Source of the DNA: Arenibacter sp. ARW7G5Y1
GTDB taxonomy: Bacteria; Bacteroidota; Bacteroidia; Flavobacteriales; Flavobacteriaceae
Length of the DNA stretch: 64,000 nt
Direction of reading: 5' to 3'
Assembly: GCF_003201775.1 (NCBI RefSeq)
Contig: NZ_QJJZ01000003.1
Location: 186,001-250,000, forward strand
In this document: in pieces, positions 36,533-45,506 of the stretch
Numbering within the stretch: the first letter of the stretch is position 1
Layout of the letters: every line of letters begins with the position of its first letter
Notes under the pieces: generated by a model
The model's database searches: none
What the model saw: only the letters and a program-made list of their open reading frames with translations
What the model was told of the DNA's origin: nothing
Translations under genes and position numbers: made by a program

Positions 36533-37729
36533 ATGTCCATTGTGAAATACAGTACTAAATTGAAGTTAGGGGGGTATATATTGCCCGTCATTATTATTTC
36601 GCAGTTTGCGTGCACCTCTTTGTGGTTTGCGGGGAATGCTGTTTTGGATGATCTGATATTAAAAACGGGATTGGGAATCCAAATTATTGGTTATGTGCTG
36701 TCTTCGGTTCAAATAGGCTTTATTTTGGGTACCTTGGTGTTTGCGATTTTAATGATATCGGATCGCCATTCCCCTTCCAAAGTCTTTTTGTTCAGCTCCT
36801 TTTTGGCGGCCCTCTGTAATATGATGTTATTGCTCCAGGACATCTCCAATACAACACTTTTTGTTGCCAGATTGGGTACCGGTTTTTTTCTAGCCGGTAT
36901 TTACCCTGTGGGGATGAAGATAGCGGCAGATTACTATGAACAGGGGTTGGGAAAGGCCTTGGGGTATTTGGTTGGGGCACTGGTCTTAGGTACTTCATTT
37001 CCCTATTTGCTACAAGGTTTGGAGTTGGGCGAAGATTATACGGTTGTAATTAAAACAACCTCATTATTAGCTATTTTGGGAGGTTTGTCCATGTTCTTTT
37101 TGGTACCTGACGGCCCTTACAGAAAGCCTAACAGGATATTGAAATTAAGAATGGGAATTAGGCTCTTCGGAATACCTGCCTTTAAAAAAGCTGCCTACGG
37201 TTATTTTGGCCATATGTGGGAACTTTATGCCTTTTGGGCCTTTATTCCGTATGCTATTAAAACGTACAATTCCATTCATTATAAAGATCTTCCAATTTCT
37301 TTATGGACCTTTGTAATTATTGGACTGGGCGGTATTTCTTGTGCCATTGGCGGACATATGGCACTTAAATGGGGCAGTGGAAAAGTAGCCATGGGCTCGT
37401 TATTGCTATCTGGACTCCTGTGTTTTGCCTCCCCCTTATTTTTTCTCTTTCCTACTCCCCTATTTCTAGTCGTATTTTGTCTTTGGGGAATATTTGTAAC
37501 TTCAGATTCACCACAATTCTCTACTTTAGTAGCTTCCACAGTCCCTATGGAGTTAAAGGGTACGGCACTAACCCTAGTAAACTGCATTGGTTTCTCCATT
37601 AGTATAATTAGCATACAATTGCTAACTTTCTTGTTGGATGTTGTAGATACGCGCTTTATTTTTACCTTCTTGACGATTGGTCCAATAATTGGTTTATCGG
37701 CAATGTTTAAGGGAGGTCTTAACAAATAA
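36533..37729 (+). CDS. MFS transporter
   Basis: A 398-residue permease with about 12 hydrophobic segments. The start is the ATG at 36533. Loop signatures of MFS proteins can be seen after helix 2 (AILMISDRHSPSK) and before helix 5 (GLGKALGYLVGALVLG). It resembles the YnfM/nitrate-type drug or sugar transporters; the substrate is unknown. It lies between the trehalose gene and a secreted peptidase, so a sugar role is possible but not shown. Confidence 0.85.
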   Translation: MSIVKYSTKLKLGGYILPVIIISQFACTSLWFAGNAVLDDLILKTGLGIQIIGYVLSSVQIGFILGTLVFAILMISDRHSPSKVFLFSSFLAALCNMMLLLQDISNTTLFVARLGTGFFLAGIYPVGMKIAADYYEQGLGKALGYLVGALVLGTSFPYLLQGLELGEDYTVVIKTTSLLAILGGLSMFFLVPDGPYRKPNRILKLRMGIRLFGIPAFKKAAYGYFGHMWELYAFWAFIPYAIKTYNSIHYKDLPISLWTFVIIGLGGISCAIGGHMALKWGSGKVAMGSLLLSGLLCFASPLFFLFPTPLFLVVFCLWGIFVTSDSPQFSTLVASTVPMELKGTALTLVNCIGFSISIISIQLLTFLLDVVDTRFIFTFLTIGPIIGLSAMFKGGLNK

Positions 37730-37783
37730 TTAAGAAGCTGTTTTTACGGATAAGCGTAAATTACCAAGCCAAATCCAGGACGA

Positions 37784-39115
37784 ATGCACAAATTAACTAT
37801 TGGTTGTATATTTCTATTTTCTTTCTGCCTCATGGGGCAAACAGATCAGCGTATTTATGATATAATAAACGAGGTTTCGGCCGAGAGAATTAAAAAGGAC
37901 GTCACTACCTTGGTCAACTTTGGTACAAGGCATACCTTGAGCGATACTCTTTCCAATACCAGGGGAATTGGTGCAGCAAGACGATGGATCAAAAGTGAGT
38001 TCGACAGAATTTCCGACAATTGCAACAATTGTCTTGAGGTAAGTTTTCAAAGGGACTTGGTAAAAAAGGAAGAAAGTAACAGAATACCTCGGGATGTGTG
38101 GGTGGTAAATGTTATGGCCGTTCAAAGGGGGGGCAAATACCCAAACCGCTATATAATTATGAGTGGGGATATAGACTCCCGCGTAAGCGATGCCAATAAT
38201 TATATTTCAGATTCACCCGGTGCCAATGACAATGCCAGTGGGATGGCAGGGACCTTAGAGGCCGCTAGGGTCCTATCCAATTATAAATTTGAAAATAGTA
38301 TTATATATCTGGGACTTTCAGGAGAGGAACAAGGTCTTTTTGGAGGCCAGGGCCTGGTAAGAATGGCCAAAGCCAAGGGTTGGGATATTATAGGGATATT
38401 CAATAACGATATGATAGGTAATATAAAGGGCGGGGATGGAATTATTAGCAATACCGATTTTAGGATTTTTTCTGAACCTGTGCCCCCGACCGAGACGGAA
38501 AGGGAAAGGAATATGCGCCGTTTTTATGGGGGTGAAGTAGATGGTATATCAAGGCAGTTGGCCCGCTACGTTCACAAGAACGTAAAAACCTATATGCCGG
38601 AAATGAACCCTATGCTGATCTATAGATTGGATAGATTTGGACGTGGCGGGCATCACCGCCCATTCAATGATGCCGGTTATGCAGGAATAAGGATAATGGA
38701 AGCACACGAAAATTATACCCAACAGCATCAGGATATCAGGGTAGAAAATGGAATTGCCTATGGAGATGTATTGGAGCATGTGAACTTTGAATATGCCAAG
38801 AAACTAACGGCGGTGAATGCGATTAATTTGGCTTCTTTGGCCTGGGCACCTCCTGCTCCCAAAGAGGTTGGCATTGGAGGTATTGTAGAACCCTCGGCAA
38901 AGTTGGAGTGGAGCAAGGTACCCGGTGCAAACGGATATAAAATCTATTGGAGGGATACTACCTCCCCCACTTGGGACCATAGCAGGTTGGTAGGAGATGT
39001 TTCGGGATATACTTTGGAAGGCGTTGTATTGGACAATTTTTTATTTGGGGTGTCCGCTATCGGGAAGGATGGTTTTGAAAGTGTGGTGGCTTTTCCCAAT
39101 GCAATTTTAAAGTAA
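37784..39115 (+). CDS. secreted M28 family metallopeptidase with C-terminal fibronectin-like domain
   Basis: A 443-residue exported aminopeptidase-like protein. The signal peptide is residues 1-18 (ends LMG-Q). The M28 core has SPGANDNASGMAG (bridging Asp), LSGEEQGLFGG (Glu pair) and IFNNDMIGN (Asp). In the first metal motif, where M28 normally has His-x-Asp, it reads GDIDSR (D129, D131), so the expected histidine is Asp. The last ~85 residues (LEWSKVPGANGYKIYWRD and on) form a beta-sandwich like a fibronectin type III module. It is followed closely by a dienelactone-hydrolase-like gene and an M1 peptidase, probably one transcript. Confidence 0.87.
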   Translation: MHKLTIGCIFLFSFCLMGQTDQRIYDIINEVSAERIKKDVTTLVNFGTRHTLSDTLSNTRGIGAARRWIKSEFDRISDNCNNCLEVSFQRDLVKKEESNRIPRDVWVVNVMAVQRGGKYPNRYIIMSGDIDSRVSDANNYISDSPGANDNASGMAGTLEAARVLSNYKFENSIIYLGLSGEEQGLFGGQGLVRMAKAKGWDIIGIFNNDMIGNIKGGDGIISNTDFRIFSEPVPPTETERERNMRRFYGGEVDGISRQLARYVHKNVKTYMPEMNPMLIYRLDRFGRGGHHRPFNDAGYAGIRIMEAHENYTQQHQDIRVENGIAYGDVLEHVNFEYAKKLTAVNAINLASLAWAPPAPKEVGIGGIVEPSAKLEWSKVPGANGYKIYWRDTTSPTWDHSRLVGDVSGYTLEGVVLDNFLFGVSAIGKDGFESVVAFPNAILK

Positions 39116-39139
39116 CATAGGTAGGTTATAACTAAATTT

Positions 39140-39928
39140 ATGAAATTAATTTTGCAATTACTTGTCCTATTGTTGGGCTTTAGCGGGAATTTAAAGGCTC
39201 AGGAATTAATGCAGGCTGCTGAAATTCCCCGACCTGCGGAATGGGTAGATTTTAAAAGGGATAACGGAAGCGAAGTAAAAGCTTTGGTTGTTTACCCCGA
39301 AAGTGGTGAAGCTGTCAAAGCAGTAATATTAATACATGATAATTTAGGATTAAACCAATTTATAAAAGACTTTTCAGTAATGATAGCTGGTCAAGGATTT
39401 TTGGTCATAGCCCCAGATCTGATATCCAATATGGTTGAAGGTATTGAAAAAACGACCGATTTTGAAAATTCCGAAAAAGTCAGGGAAGCCATTTATGCCT
39501 TGGACGACTTGCAGGTGACTAAAGACTTGGATTTAGTATATGATTTTGTGAAAAACAACCCTTTGTTCAATGGGAAAATTTCCGTTGTTGGATTGGGTTG
39601 GGGCGGGTCCCAGAGTTTTGGTTATGCAACACAAAACCCAGATCTGGAAAGTACAATAGTTTATTACGGTACGGCCCCAAAGGATTTAACAAGCTTAAAA
39701 AATATTCAGTCCCCAGTGTTCGGTTTTTATGGTGCCGCCGATAATAGGGTAATTGGGACGATACCGGACACTGAAAAAACAATGAAGGAATATGGTAAAC
39801 CTTATACTTTTGAGATCTATGAAAGTGTGGGGCATGCCTTTATGAGTAGAGGTGCCGAAGAAACTTATGGACCAAACAATATGGCTTATGAAAAGTCATG
39901 GAATAAATTAATAACTCTTTTAAAATGA
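39140..39928 (+). CDS. secreted dienelactone-hydrolase-like protein lacking its nucleophile
   Basis: A 262-residue alpha/beta-hydrolase-fold protein with a signal peptide (residues 1-20, ending KA-Q). The fold and two triad positions are visible: Asp in GAADNRVIG and His in SVGHAFMSRG. The nucleophile elbow, normally G-x-Cys-x-G-G (or Ser), reads VVGLGWGGSQ, with Gly153 (GGT, 39596-39598) in place of the nucleophile. A single T-to-G change from TGT would explain it. It is either a pseudoenzyme or a recently damaged gene. It overlaps the M1 peptidase gene by four bases. Confidence 0.82.
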   Translation: MKLILQLLVLLLGFSGNLKAQELMQAAEIPRPAEWVDFKRDNGSEVKALVVYPESGEAVKAVILIHDNLGLNQFIKDFSVMIAGQGFLVIAPDLISNMVEGIEKTTDFENSEKVREAIYALDDLQVTKDLDLVYDFVKNNPLFNGKISVVGLGWGGSQSFGYATQNPDLESTIVYYGTAPKDLTSLKNIQSPVFGFYGAADNRVIGTIPDTEKTMKEYGKPYTFEIYESVGHAFMSRGAEETYGPNNMAYEKSWNKLITLLK

Positions 39929-41547
39929 AAAAAATCACCGCTACATTGATGTTGGCCATTGGGCTATCCTCCTATGCACAACAACAAAATTATACAGAAC
40001 AGGATTCCCTAAGAGGCAGTATAACCCCGGAGCGCTCCTGGTGGGACCTAAATTTCTATAATTTGAGCGTTGAGGTGAAGCCGGATGAAAAATTCATCTC
40101 TGGTAGCAATATAATTCGTTATACGGTTTTGGAGGAAAGGCAGCGGCTTCAGGTAGATCTACAACCGCCTTTAATTATCGAAAAGATCACTCAGGAAGGG
40201 GAAAATTTGGAGTGGGAATCCAATGGGAATGCCCATTTTGTAACGCTTAAGAAGCCACAATTGAAAGGGGAGATAAATGAAATTAAGGTCTATTACTCCG
40301 GCCATCCAAAAGAAGCGGTCCGAGCCCCATGGGACGGAGGTTTTTCATGGAAAAAGGATAACAATGGAAAACACTTTGTAGCTACTTCCTGCCAAGGTTT
40401 GGGTGCCAGTATCTGGTGGCCAAATAAAGACCACATGTACGACGAGGTAGATAGCATGGCCATCAATATTACAACTCCAAAAGATTTGATGGATGTTTCC
40501 AATGGTAGGCTTCTAAAAGTGGTAGAAAAAAAGGATAGTAAAACCTATCATTGGTACGTGTCCAATCCTATCAACAATTACGGGGTAAATATCAATTTGG
40601 GCGATTATGTTCATTTTGGAGAAACCTACAATGGGGAAAATGGACCACTGACGATGGACTATTATGTGTTACGGGATAATGAGGAAAAGGCAAAAGAACA
40701 GTTTAAGCAGGCGCCAATGATGATGGAGGCTTTTGAATATTGGTTTGGCCCCTACCCTTTTTATGAAGACGGTTATAAATTGGTGGAAGTACCTTACCTA
40801 GGGATGGAACATCAAAGTTCTGTTACCTATGGGAATAAATATGGTAACGGTTATTTGGGCAAGGATCTTTCAAAATCAGGGTGGGGATTAAAATTTGATT
40901 TTATCCTTATCCACGAATCGGGCCATGAATGGTTTGCCAATAATATTACCTATAAGGATATTGCCGATATGTGGGTCCATGAAGGCTTTACCGCCTATTC
41001 CGAAAATTTGTATGTGGATTACCACTTCGGGAAAAAAGCTTCTTCCGATTACGTTCTCGGTACCCGTAGCAGTATTCAAAACGACGTGCCCATCATTGGA
41101 ACCTATAATGTAAATCAAAAGGGTTCCGGGGATATGTACTCCAAGGGAGCCAATGTACTTCATACCATAAGGCAGTTGGTGGACGATGATGAAAAATGGC
41201 GGACTATTTTACGGGGTCTCAATAAGGAGTTCTATCATCGGACAGTTACTACAAAACAGATAGAGGATTATATCAGTAGTAGTTCCGGCATAGATCTTTC
41301 CCGCTTTTTTGACCAATATTTACGCACTGTTAAAATTCCTATCCTAGAATACCAAGTGAAGGGCAAAAAACTGCGATATAGGTATACCAATATTATAAAG
41401 GGTTTTGAGATGCCGGTAAAAATCAGTATAAATGGCACCCAAGACTGGGTTTATCCCACCTCTGGTTGGCAGTCAAAATCTTTTAAAAAAGATATACTAT
41501 CGGTTGATGTGGATAATAACTTTTATGTTGACTATAAGAAAATTTAA
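39925..41547 (+). CDS. secreted M1 family aminopeptidase
   Basis: A 540-residue zinc aminopeptidase. Signal peptide residues 1-18 (ASM-type ending YAQQ). The M1 active site is complete: HESGHEW with the zinc histidines, the third ligand Glu 18 residues on in WVHEGFTAYSE, and the exopeptidase motif is YLGMEHQSS. It is shorter than classic M1 enzymes and lacks the long C-terminal helical domain. The ATG overlaps the stop of the preceding gene (ATGA). With the upstream M28 peptidase it makes an exported peptide-degrading run. Confidence 0.92.
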   Translation: MKKITATLMLAIGLSSYAQQQNYTEQDSLRGSITPERSWWDLNFYNLSVEVKPDEKFISGSNIIRYTVLEERQRLQVDLQPPLIIEKITQEGENLEWESNGNAHFVTLKKPQLKGEINEIKVYYSGHPKEAVRAPWDGGFSWKKDNNGKHFVATSCQGLGASIWWPNKDHMYDEVDSMAINITTPKDLMDVSNGRLLKVVEKKDSKTYHWYVSNPINNYGVNINLGDYVHFGETYNGENGPLTMDYYVLRDNEEKAKEQFKQAPMMMEAFEYWFGPYPFYEDGYKLVEVPYLGMEHQSSVTYGNKYGNGYLGKDLSKSGWGLKFDFILIHESGHEWFANNITYKDIADMWVHEGFTAYSENLYVDYHFGKKASSDYVLGTRSSIQNDVPIIGTYNVNQKGSGDMYSKGANVLHTIRQLVDDDEKWRTILRGLNKEFYHRTVTTKQIEDYISSSSGIDLSRFFDQYLRTVKIPILEYQVKGKKLRYRYTNIIKGFEMPVKISINGTQDWVYPTSGWQSKSFKKDILSVDVDNNFYVDYKKI

Positions 41548-41550
41548 TTC

Positions 41551-42123
41551 TTGAAAGTAGTAAGACAATTTTATTTTAAGACGGATGTGGAATGGCGGGC
41601 TTGGTTGGAAACCAATCACCAAAGTAGTACTGGTGTACATCTTATTTTCTATAAAGTGGCCCACGAAAGGGATAGCATGCGTTGGGAAGATGCCGTAAAG
41701 GTTGCTCTGTGCTTCGGTTGGATAGACAGTACCGTTAAAAGTCTTGGGGATGGAAAACGGCAACAATATTTTTGTCCCAGAAAGCCCAAAAGTGTTTGGA
41801 GTAAATTGAACAAAACGTATATTATAGAACTCAAAACAAGGGGGGAAATGCACCCGAGCGGACTGGAGAAGATTAAGGTAGCAAAATTGGATGGTTCCTG
41901 GAATGCTTTGGACGATGTTGAAAACGGTGTTATCCCTGAAGACTTACAAGTTGCATTCGATGCGGAGCCAAAGGCTTATGTCAATTTTCAAGGTTTTGCC
42001 CCCAGTTACAGAAAAAGCTATCTTTATTGGCTCAACCAAGCCAAACGGCAAGAAACAAGACAAAAGCGGATAGGGATAATTATATCGCTTTGCAAAGAGA
42101 ATAAAAAGGGGCGCGACCAATAA
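41551..42123 (+). CDS. YdeI/OmpD-associated family protein
   Basis: A 190-residue cytoplasmic protein of the YdeI-like (bacteriocin-protection) family. Typical stretches are WEDAVKVALCFGWIDSTVK near residues 45-63 and PRKPKSVWSKLNK near 73-85. The FAPSYRKSYLYWLNQAKRQETRQKRI end is the usual C-terminal signature. The start is TTG at 41551, four bases after the M1 gene; no ATG is available without losing the N-terminal domain. Function in this organism unknown. Confidence 0.83.
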   Translation: MKVVRQFYFKTDVEWRAWLETNHQSSTGVHLIFYKVAHERDSMRWEDAVKVALCFGWIDSTVKSLGDGKRQQYFCPRKPKSVWSKLNKTYIIELKTRGEMHPSGLEKIKVAKLDGSWNALDDVENGVIPEDLQVAFDAEPKAYVNFQGFAPSYRKSYLYWLNQAKRQETRQKRIGIIISLCKENKKGRDQ

Positions 42124-42165
42124 ATGGTTAGCTCCGTAAAAATTTAAATCCAATAATTTTATAAA

Positions 42166-42900
42166 ATGGACATAAATCTAGCAGTATTAATAGACGGTGA
42201 CAACATTCCCTCTGCCTATGTAAAGGAGATGATGGAGGAAATTGCCAAATACGGCAACCCTACCATAAAAAGAATTTATGGAGACTGGACCAATCCCAAA
42301 CTATCCAAATGGAAGAATTTGTTATTGGAAAACGCCATAACACCAATTCAGCAGTATGCTTATACCACTGGTAAAAATGCTACCGATTCCGCAATGATCA
42401 TCGATGCCATGGATATCTTGTATTCCAATAAGGTTGGTGGTTTTTGTATTGTTTCCAGTGATAGTGATTTTACCCGTTTGGCAACAAGGCTAAGGGAGGC
42501 CGGTATGAATGTAATTGGCATAGGGGAAAAGAAGACCCCCAACCCATTTATTGTAGCTTGTGATAAATTTATTTATATTGAAATTCTTAAAAACCAATCA
42601 GAGGAAAGTTCCTCCGGAACATCAGATAGCAAGAGGGATAAGAAGGACAACGTGGACAAGATTACCCAAAAGGAAATTAAGCTTATAGCCTCCACTATTT
42701 CCGATCTGGCCGATGAGGATGGATGGGCCTTCTTGGGCGATGTGGGTAGCCTTCTTCAAAAGAAGCAGCCCAATTTCGATTCACGTAACTATGGTTTTCA
42801 AAAACTGACACCATTGATCAAATCCATTAAGAACTTTGAAATAGACCAACGCGAAAATGTAAAGGGACGGTTTAAATTAATTTACGTTAGAAACAGGTAG
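42166..42900 (+). CDS. NYN (PIN-like) domain protein with C-terminal OST-HTH/LOTUS domain
   Basis: A 244-residue protein. Residues ~1-145 are a NYN nuclease fold, with acidic residues LIDGDNIP (near 8-15), ATDSAMIIDAMDIL and IVSSDSDFTRLATRLRE (near 95-111). These Asp residues form the putative metal site. After a charged Ser/Lys/Asp linker (~148-168), residues ~170-244 match the OST-HTH/LOTUS RNA-binding fold (ISDLADEDGWAFLGDVGSLL). The NYN-LOTUS layout is known in bacteria (LabA/MARF1-like) with RNA as likely target. It stands alone and has its own 42-bp leader. Confidence 0.9.
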   Translation: MDINLAVLIDGDNIPSAYVKEMMEEIAKYGNPTIKRIYGDWTNPKLSKWKNLLLENAITPIQQYAYTTGKNATDSAMIIDAMDILYSNKVGGFCIVSSDSDFTRLATRLREAGMNVIGIGEKKTPNPFIVACDKFIYIEILKNQSEESSSGTSDSKRDKKDNVDKITQKEIKLIASTISDLADEDGWAFLGDVGSLLQKKQPNFDSRNYGFQKLTPLIKSIKNFEIDQRENVKGRFKLIYVRNR

Positions 42901-42952
42901 GACCTTTTTTTTGAGCTAGGTTGAAATAAATGGTATTAAACCTCAGGGCAAG

Positions 42953-42996
42953 CCTGTCTGCGGACAAAGGCAGTCCTGTCTGCTGACAAAGGCAGT
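42953..42996. repeat. tandem 22-bp repeat, two units
   Basis: CCTGTCTGCGGACAAAGGCA+GT (42953-42974) is followed directly by CCTGTCTGCTGACAAAGGCA+GT (42975-42996). The two units differ at one base. Each contains CTG/CAG inverted halves. Confidence 0.8.
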
Positions 42997-43046
42997 CCCT
43001 GAACCCAATAATAGGAATCGACCCTAGGGTCAGGTATTGAACCTAG

Positions 43047-43068
43047 ATCCCGCCGAAAAAGGCGGGAT
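43047..43068. other. GC-rich hairpin ATCCCGCC-GAAAAA-GGCGGGAT
   Basis: A perfect 8-bp stem with a 6-base A-rich loop. No T-run follows on the plus strand, so it is more like a REP-type hairpin than a terminator. Confidence 0.7.
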
Positions 43069-43220
43069 TAGTTCCACTTGCAATTTTAAGTACGTCTTAC
43101 GGACTTCTCAAAATTGAGTTTCACTATTAAATAATTCAGGACAATTCAGGTTGTCCATATTGGTTAATTCCCCCTGCCACCAATAATGGCATTGCTTGTT
43201 AACTTAAAACCTATACCAAC

Positions 43221-44597
43221 ATGAAAAAAATTAGTTTACTCATTTGTATTGTAACTTTTCTTTCCTGTTCCCCAAAAAAGATAAGCATTAGTCCCACGGC
43301 CGTATTGATAACAGATGTCAATATCGTTGATGTCAGTAATGGTGATATTCTAAAAAATAGACAGGTAGTAATCGACTCCGGGAAAATAAAAAAAATTTTG
43401 GAGTCGGTAGGGAATGTTGGGGAATATCCAAATATTATTGAAGCCAAGGGCAAGTACCTTATCCCGGGACTTGCAGAAATGCACGCACATATTCCCCAGC
43501 CTCCTACAAGCGATACCCGTATAGAGGAGACATTGTTTCTATATCTTTCCAATGGCATTACCACGATTAGGGGAATGTTGGGTCATCCTACCCATCTGGT
43601 ATTAAGGGAAAAGGCATTAAATGGGGAAGTTTTGAGCCCTCGTATTTTTACTTCCAGTCCTTCATTTAATGGCAATTCCGTAACCACCAAAGAGGAGGCC
43701 GTGCAAATGGTTACTGCCTATAAGGATGAAGGTTACGATTTTTTAAAAATACACTCAGGAATAGAGCTGGAGGTTTTTGATCAAATGGTGGAAACCGCCA
43801 ATGAACTTAATATCCCCTTTGCTGGCCATGTACCGGTGATGGTTGGGATTCGTCATGCCTTGGAAAGTAAATACGCTACCATAGACCATGTTGATGGATA
43901 TTTGGAAGGACTTGTACCGCAATCTGAAGCTGTTGATCCTTCTACTAATGGGTTTTTCGGTTACTCCTTTACCCCATTGGCAGATACTTCTAAGATTGAT
44001 GAATTGGTGGCGCTGTCCAAAAAGAACCAGGTATGGGTCGTACCTACACAGAGTTTGTTTGAGCGGTGGTTTGCCCCGGTAAGCTCTGACGAATTGTTGA
44101 AGCAACCGGAAATGAAATATATGCCCGTTTCCACTTTGGAGAATTGGAAGAGAAGAAAGGATGAATCCACGAAACCTGAAACCGGTTTTAACGAAGAACA
44201 ATGGAGTAAGTTTACAGCCATAAGAAGAGAATTGATACGAAAATTACAGGAGAATGGGCACGGTATGTTATTGGGCTCGGATGCTCCCCAATTGTTCAAT
44301 GTGCCGGGCTTTTCCATTCATCATGAAGTTGAAGGAATGAAGGAAGCGGGATTAACGCCTTTGGAAATTTTGCAATCTGGGACCATTAACCCAGCTATTT
44401 TCTTTGGTATGGAGGACACCTTTGGAAGTATAAGGGAAGGTCTGGATGCAGATTTGGTGTTATTGGGCTCCAATCCATTATTGGATATTTCGGCGCTAAA
44501 AGATATTAATGGTGTAATGGTAAGGGGAAAATGGCTGTCCCAGGATTCAATAGCGGAGCAGTTAGGGCAAATAGCCAGTAATGCCAAAAACAATTAA
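43221..44597 (+). CDS. lipoprotein amidohydrolase (imidazolonepropionase/prolidase-like)
   Basis: A 458-residue metal-dependent hydrolase of the amidohydrolase superfamily, exported as a lipoprotein (lipobox FLS-Cys16). The metal site is complete: HxH in AEMHAHIP near residue 89-91, the likely carboxylated Lys in FLKIHSG, His in FAGHVP and IDHVDG, and Asp in LLGSDAPQ. The C-terminal small beta-domain carries GLDADLVLLGSNPLLD. The family includes exported dipeptidases and lactonases; the substrate is unknown. It is preceded by a structured 320-bp spacer. Confidence 0.85.
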   Translation: MKKISLLICIVTFLSCSPKKISISPTAVLITDVNIVDVSNGDILKNRQVVIDSGKIKKILESVGNVGEYPNIIEAKGKYLIPGLAEMHAHIPQPPTSDTRIEETLFLYLSNGITTIRGMLGHPTHLVLREKALNGEVLSPRIFTSSPSFNGNSVTTKEEAVQMVTAYKDEGYDFLKIHSGIELEVFDQMVETANELNIPFAGHVPVMVGIRHALESKYATIDHVDGYLEGLVPQSEAVDPSTNGFFGYSFTPLADTSKIDELVALSKKNQVWVVPTQSLFERWFAPVSSDELLKQPEMKYMPVSTLENWKRRKDESTKPETGFNEEQWSKFTAIRRELIRKLQENGHGMLLGSDAPQLFNVPGFSIHHEVEGMKEAGLTPLEILQSGTINPAIFFGMEDTFGSIREGLDADLVLLGSNPLLDISALKDINGVMVRGKWLSQDSIAEQLGQIASNAKNN

Positions 44598-44818
44598 TAT
44601 CCTTTATTCCTTAAGAAGACCTTTACTATCTAAATTTATTCATGATCTGGAAGGATACGTGGATCCTGGAATCAAGTATATATAGAACGTTATTCATGGG
44701 AAACCCAAGAAATAAGCATTTCCACGGAAACTGTATTTTTGGGTCGGGGATGGAGTAAATTCCTCTCTATAGCGGAAATAATTATTAAATAAATCACAGA
44801 CGGAAACATCTTAACATT

Positions 44819-45502
44819 ATGAAGAAAATTTTAGGCTTGCTATTGCTTATCTCAACGTTTACAATGAAAGCACAGGAAAATGGGGAAAACAAATTGGGAT
44901 CTTGGCATATGTATTTTGGCACCAATAAGATTAGCAACAAATTAAGTATCCACACGGAAGCGCAACTCCGCTATTACGAACAGGCCAAAAATTTTAATCA
45001 ATTACTATTAAGAACAGGTATAAACTATCATATTGATGCCAATACATGGACCACTTTTGGGTATGGATATATTGTCACGGACGGTAGTTTTGAGGAATTC
45101 CCAGAAGAAACAAATTCTAAGGAGCACCGTATTTTTGAACGATTTTTCCTAAAAAATAAGGTTTGGGAATTTAACTTTGAACATAGGTATACTTTGGAAC
45201 AACGTTTTTTGGATTTTGGGGATCGGACCGATGTACAGCATAGGATGCGGTATCGTTTGCAAATGACATTACCCTTGACCAATACTTTTTTCCTTAATTT
45301 CTACGATGAGATCTTCCTGAACCTTCAAGATGATATATTTGGTCAAAACCGACTATACGCTGCTCTTGGAGTAAATGTGACGGAAAATTTGAGCCTTCAG
45401 ATAGGCTACCTAAAAAATCATTTTTCAGAGGCACATTATGATCGGCTCCAGATAGGTATTACCTATAATCCCGACTTAAGGGGTGTATTGAAGAAAAAAT
45501 AG
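44819..45502 (+). CDS. DUF2490 outer-membrane-like protein
   Basis: A 227-residue exported protein with a signal peptide (1-18, MKA-Q). The remainder alternates polar and aromatic residues in short strands (WHMYFGTNKISNKLSIHTEA, EFNFEHRYTLEQRF), giving an 8- to 10-strand beta-barrel pattern of the DUF2490 group. It is followed after four bases by the hydrolase-OsmC gene, so cotranscription is likely. Function unknown. Confidence 0.82.
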   Translation: MKKILGLLLLISTFTMKAQENGENKLGSWHMYFGTNKISNKLSIHTEAQLRYYEQAKNFNQLLLRTGINYHIDANTWTTFGYGYIVTDGSFEEFPEETNSKEHRIFERFFLKNKVWEFNFEHRYTLEQRFLDFGDRTDVQHRMRYRLQMTLPLTNTFFLNFYDEIFLNLQDDIFGQNRLYAALGVNVTENLSLQIGYLKNHFSEAHYDRLQIGITYNPDLRGVLKKK

Positions 45503-45506
45503 TGTT

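Larger units (their letters stand above)
42901..43220. other. 320-bp structured spacer between NYN-LOTUS and amidohydrolase genes
   Basis: Non-coding as far as I can see. It contains a direct tandem 22-bp duplication, a perfect 12-bp palindrome GACCCTAGGGTC (43020-43031), a GC-rich 8-bp-stem hairpin (43047-43068), and partly complementary segments CCTGAACCC (about 42999-43007) and GGGTCAGG (43028-43035) that could pair. The density of structure suggests a mobile or REP-like element remnant. Confidence 0.5.

Noticed and set aside
44642-44758. 38-codon ORF in the spacer between amidohydrolase and DUF2490 genes
   Set aside because: Composition is not protein-like in a convincing way, no signal or motif, and no ribosome-binding context.
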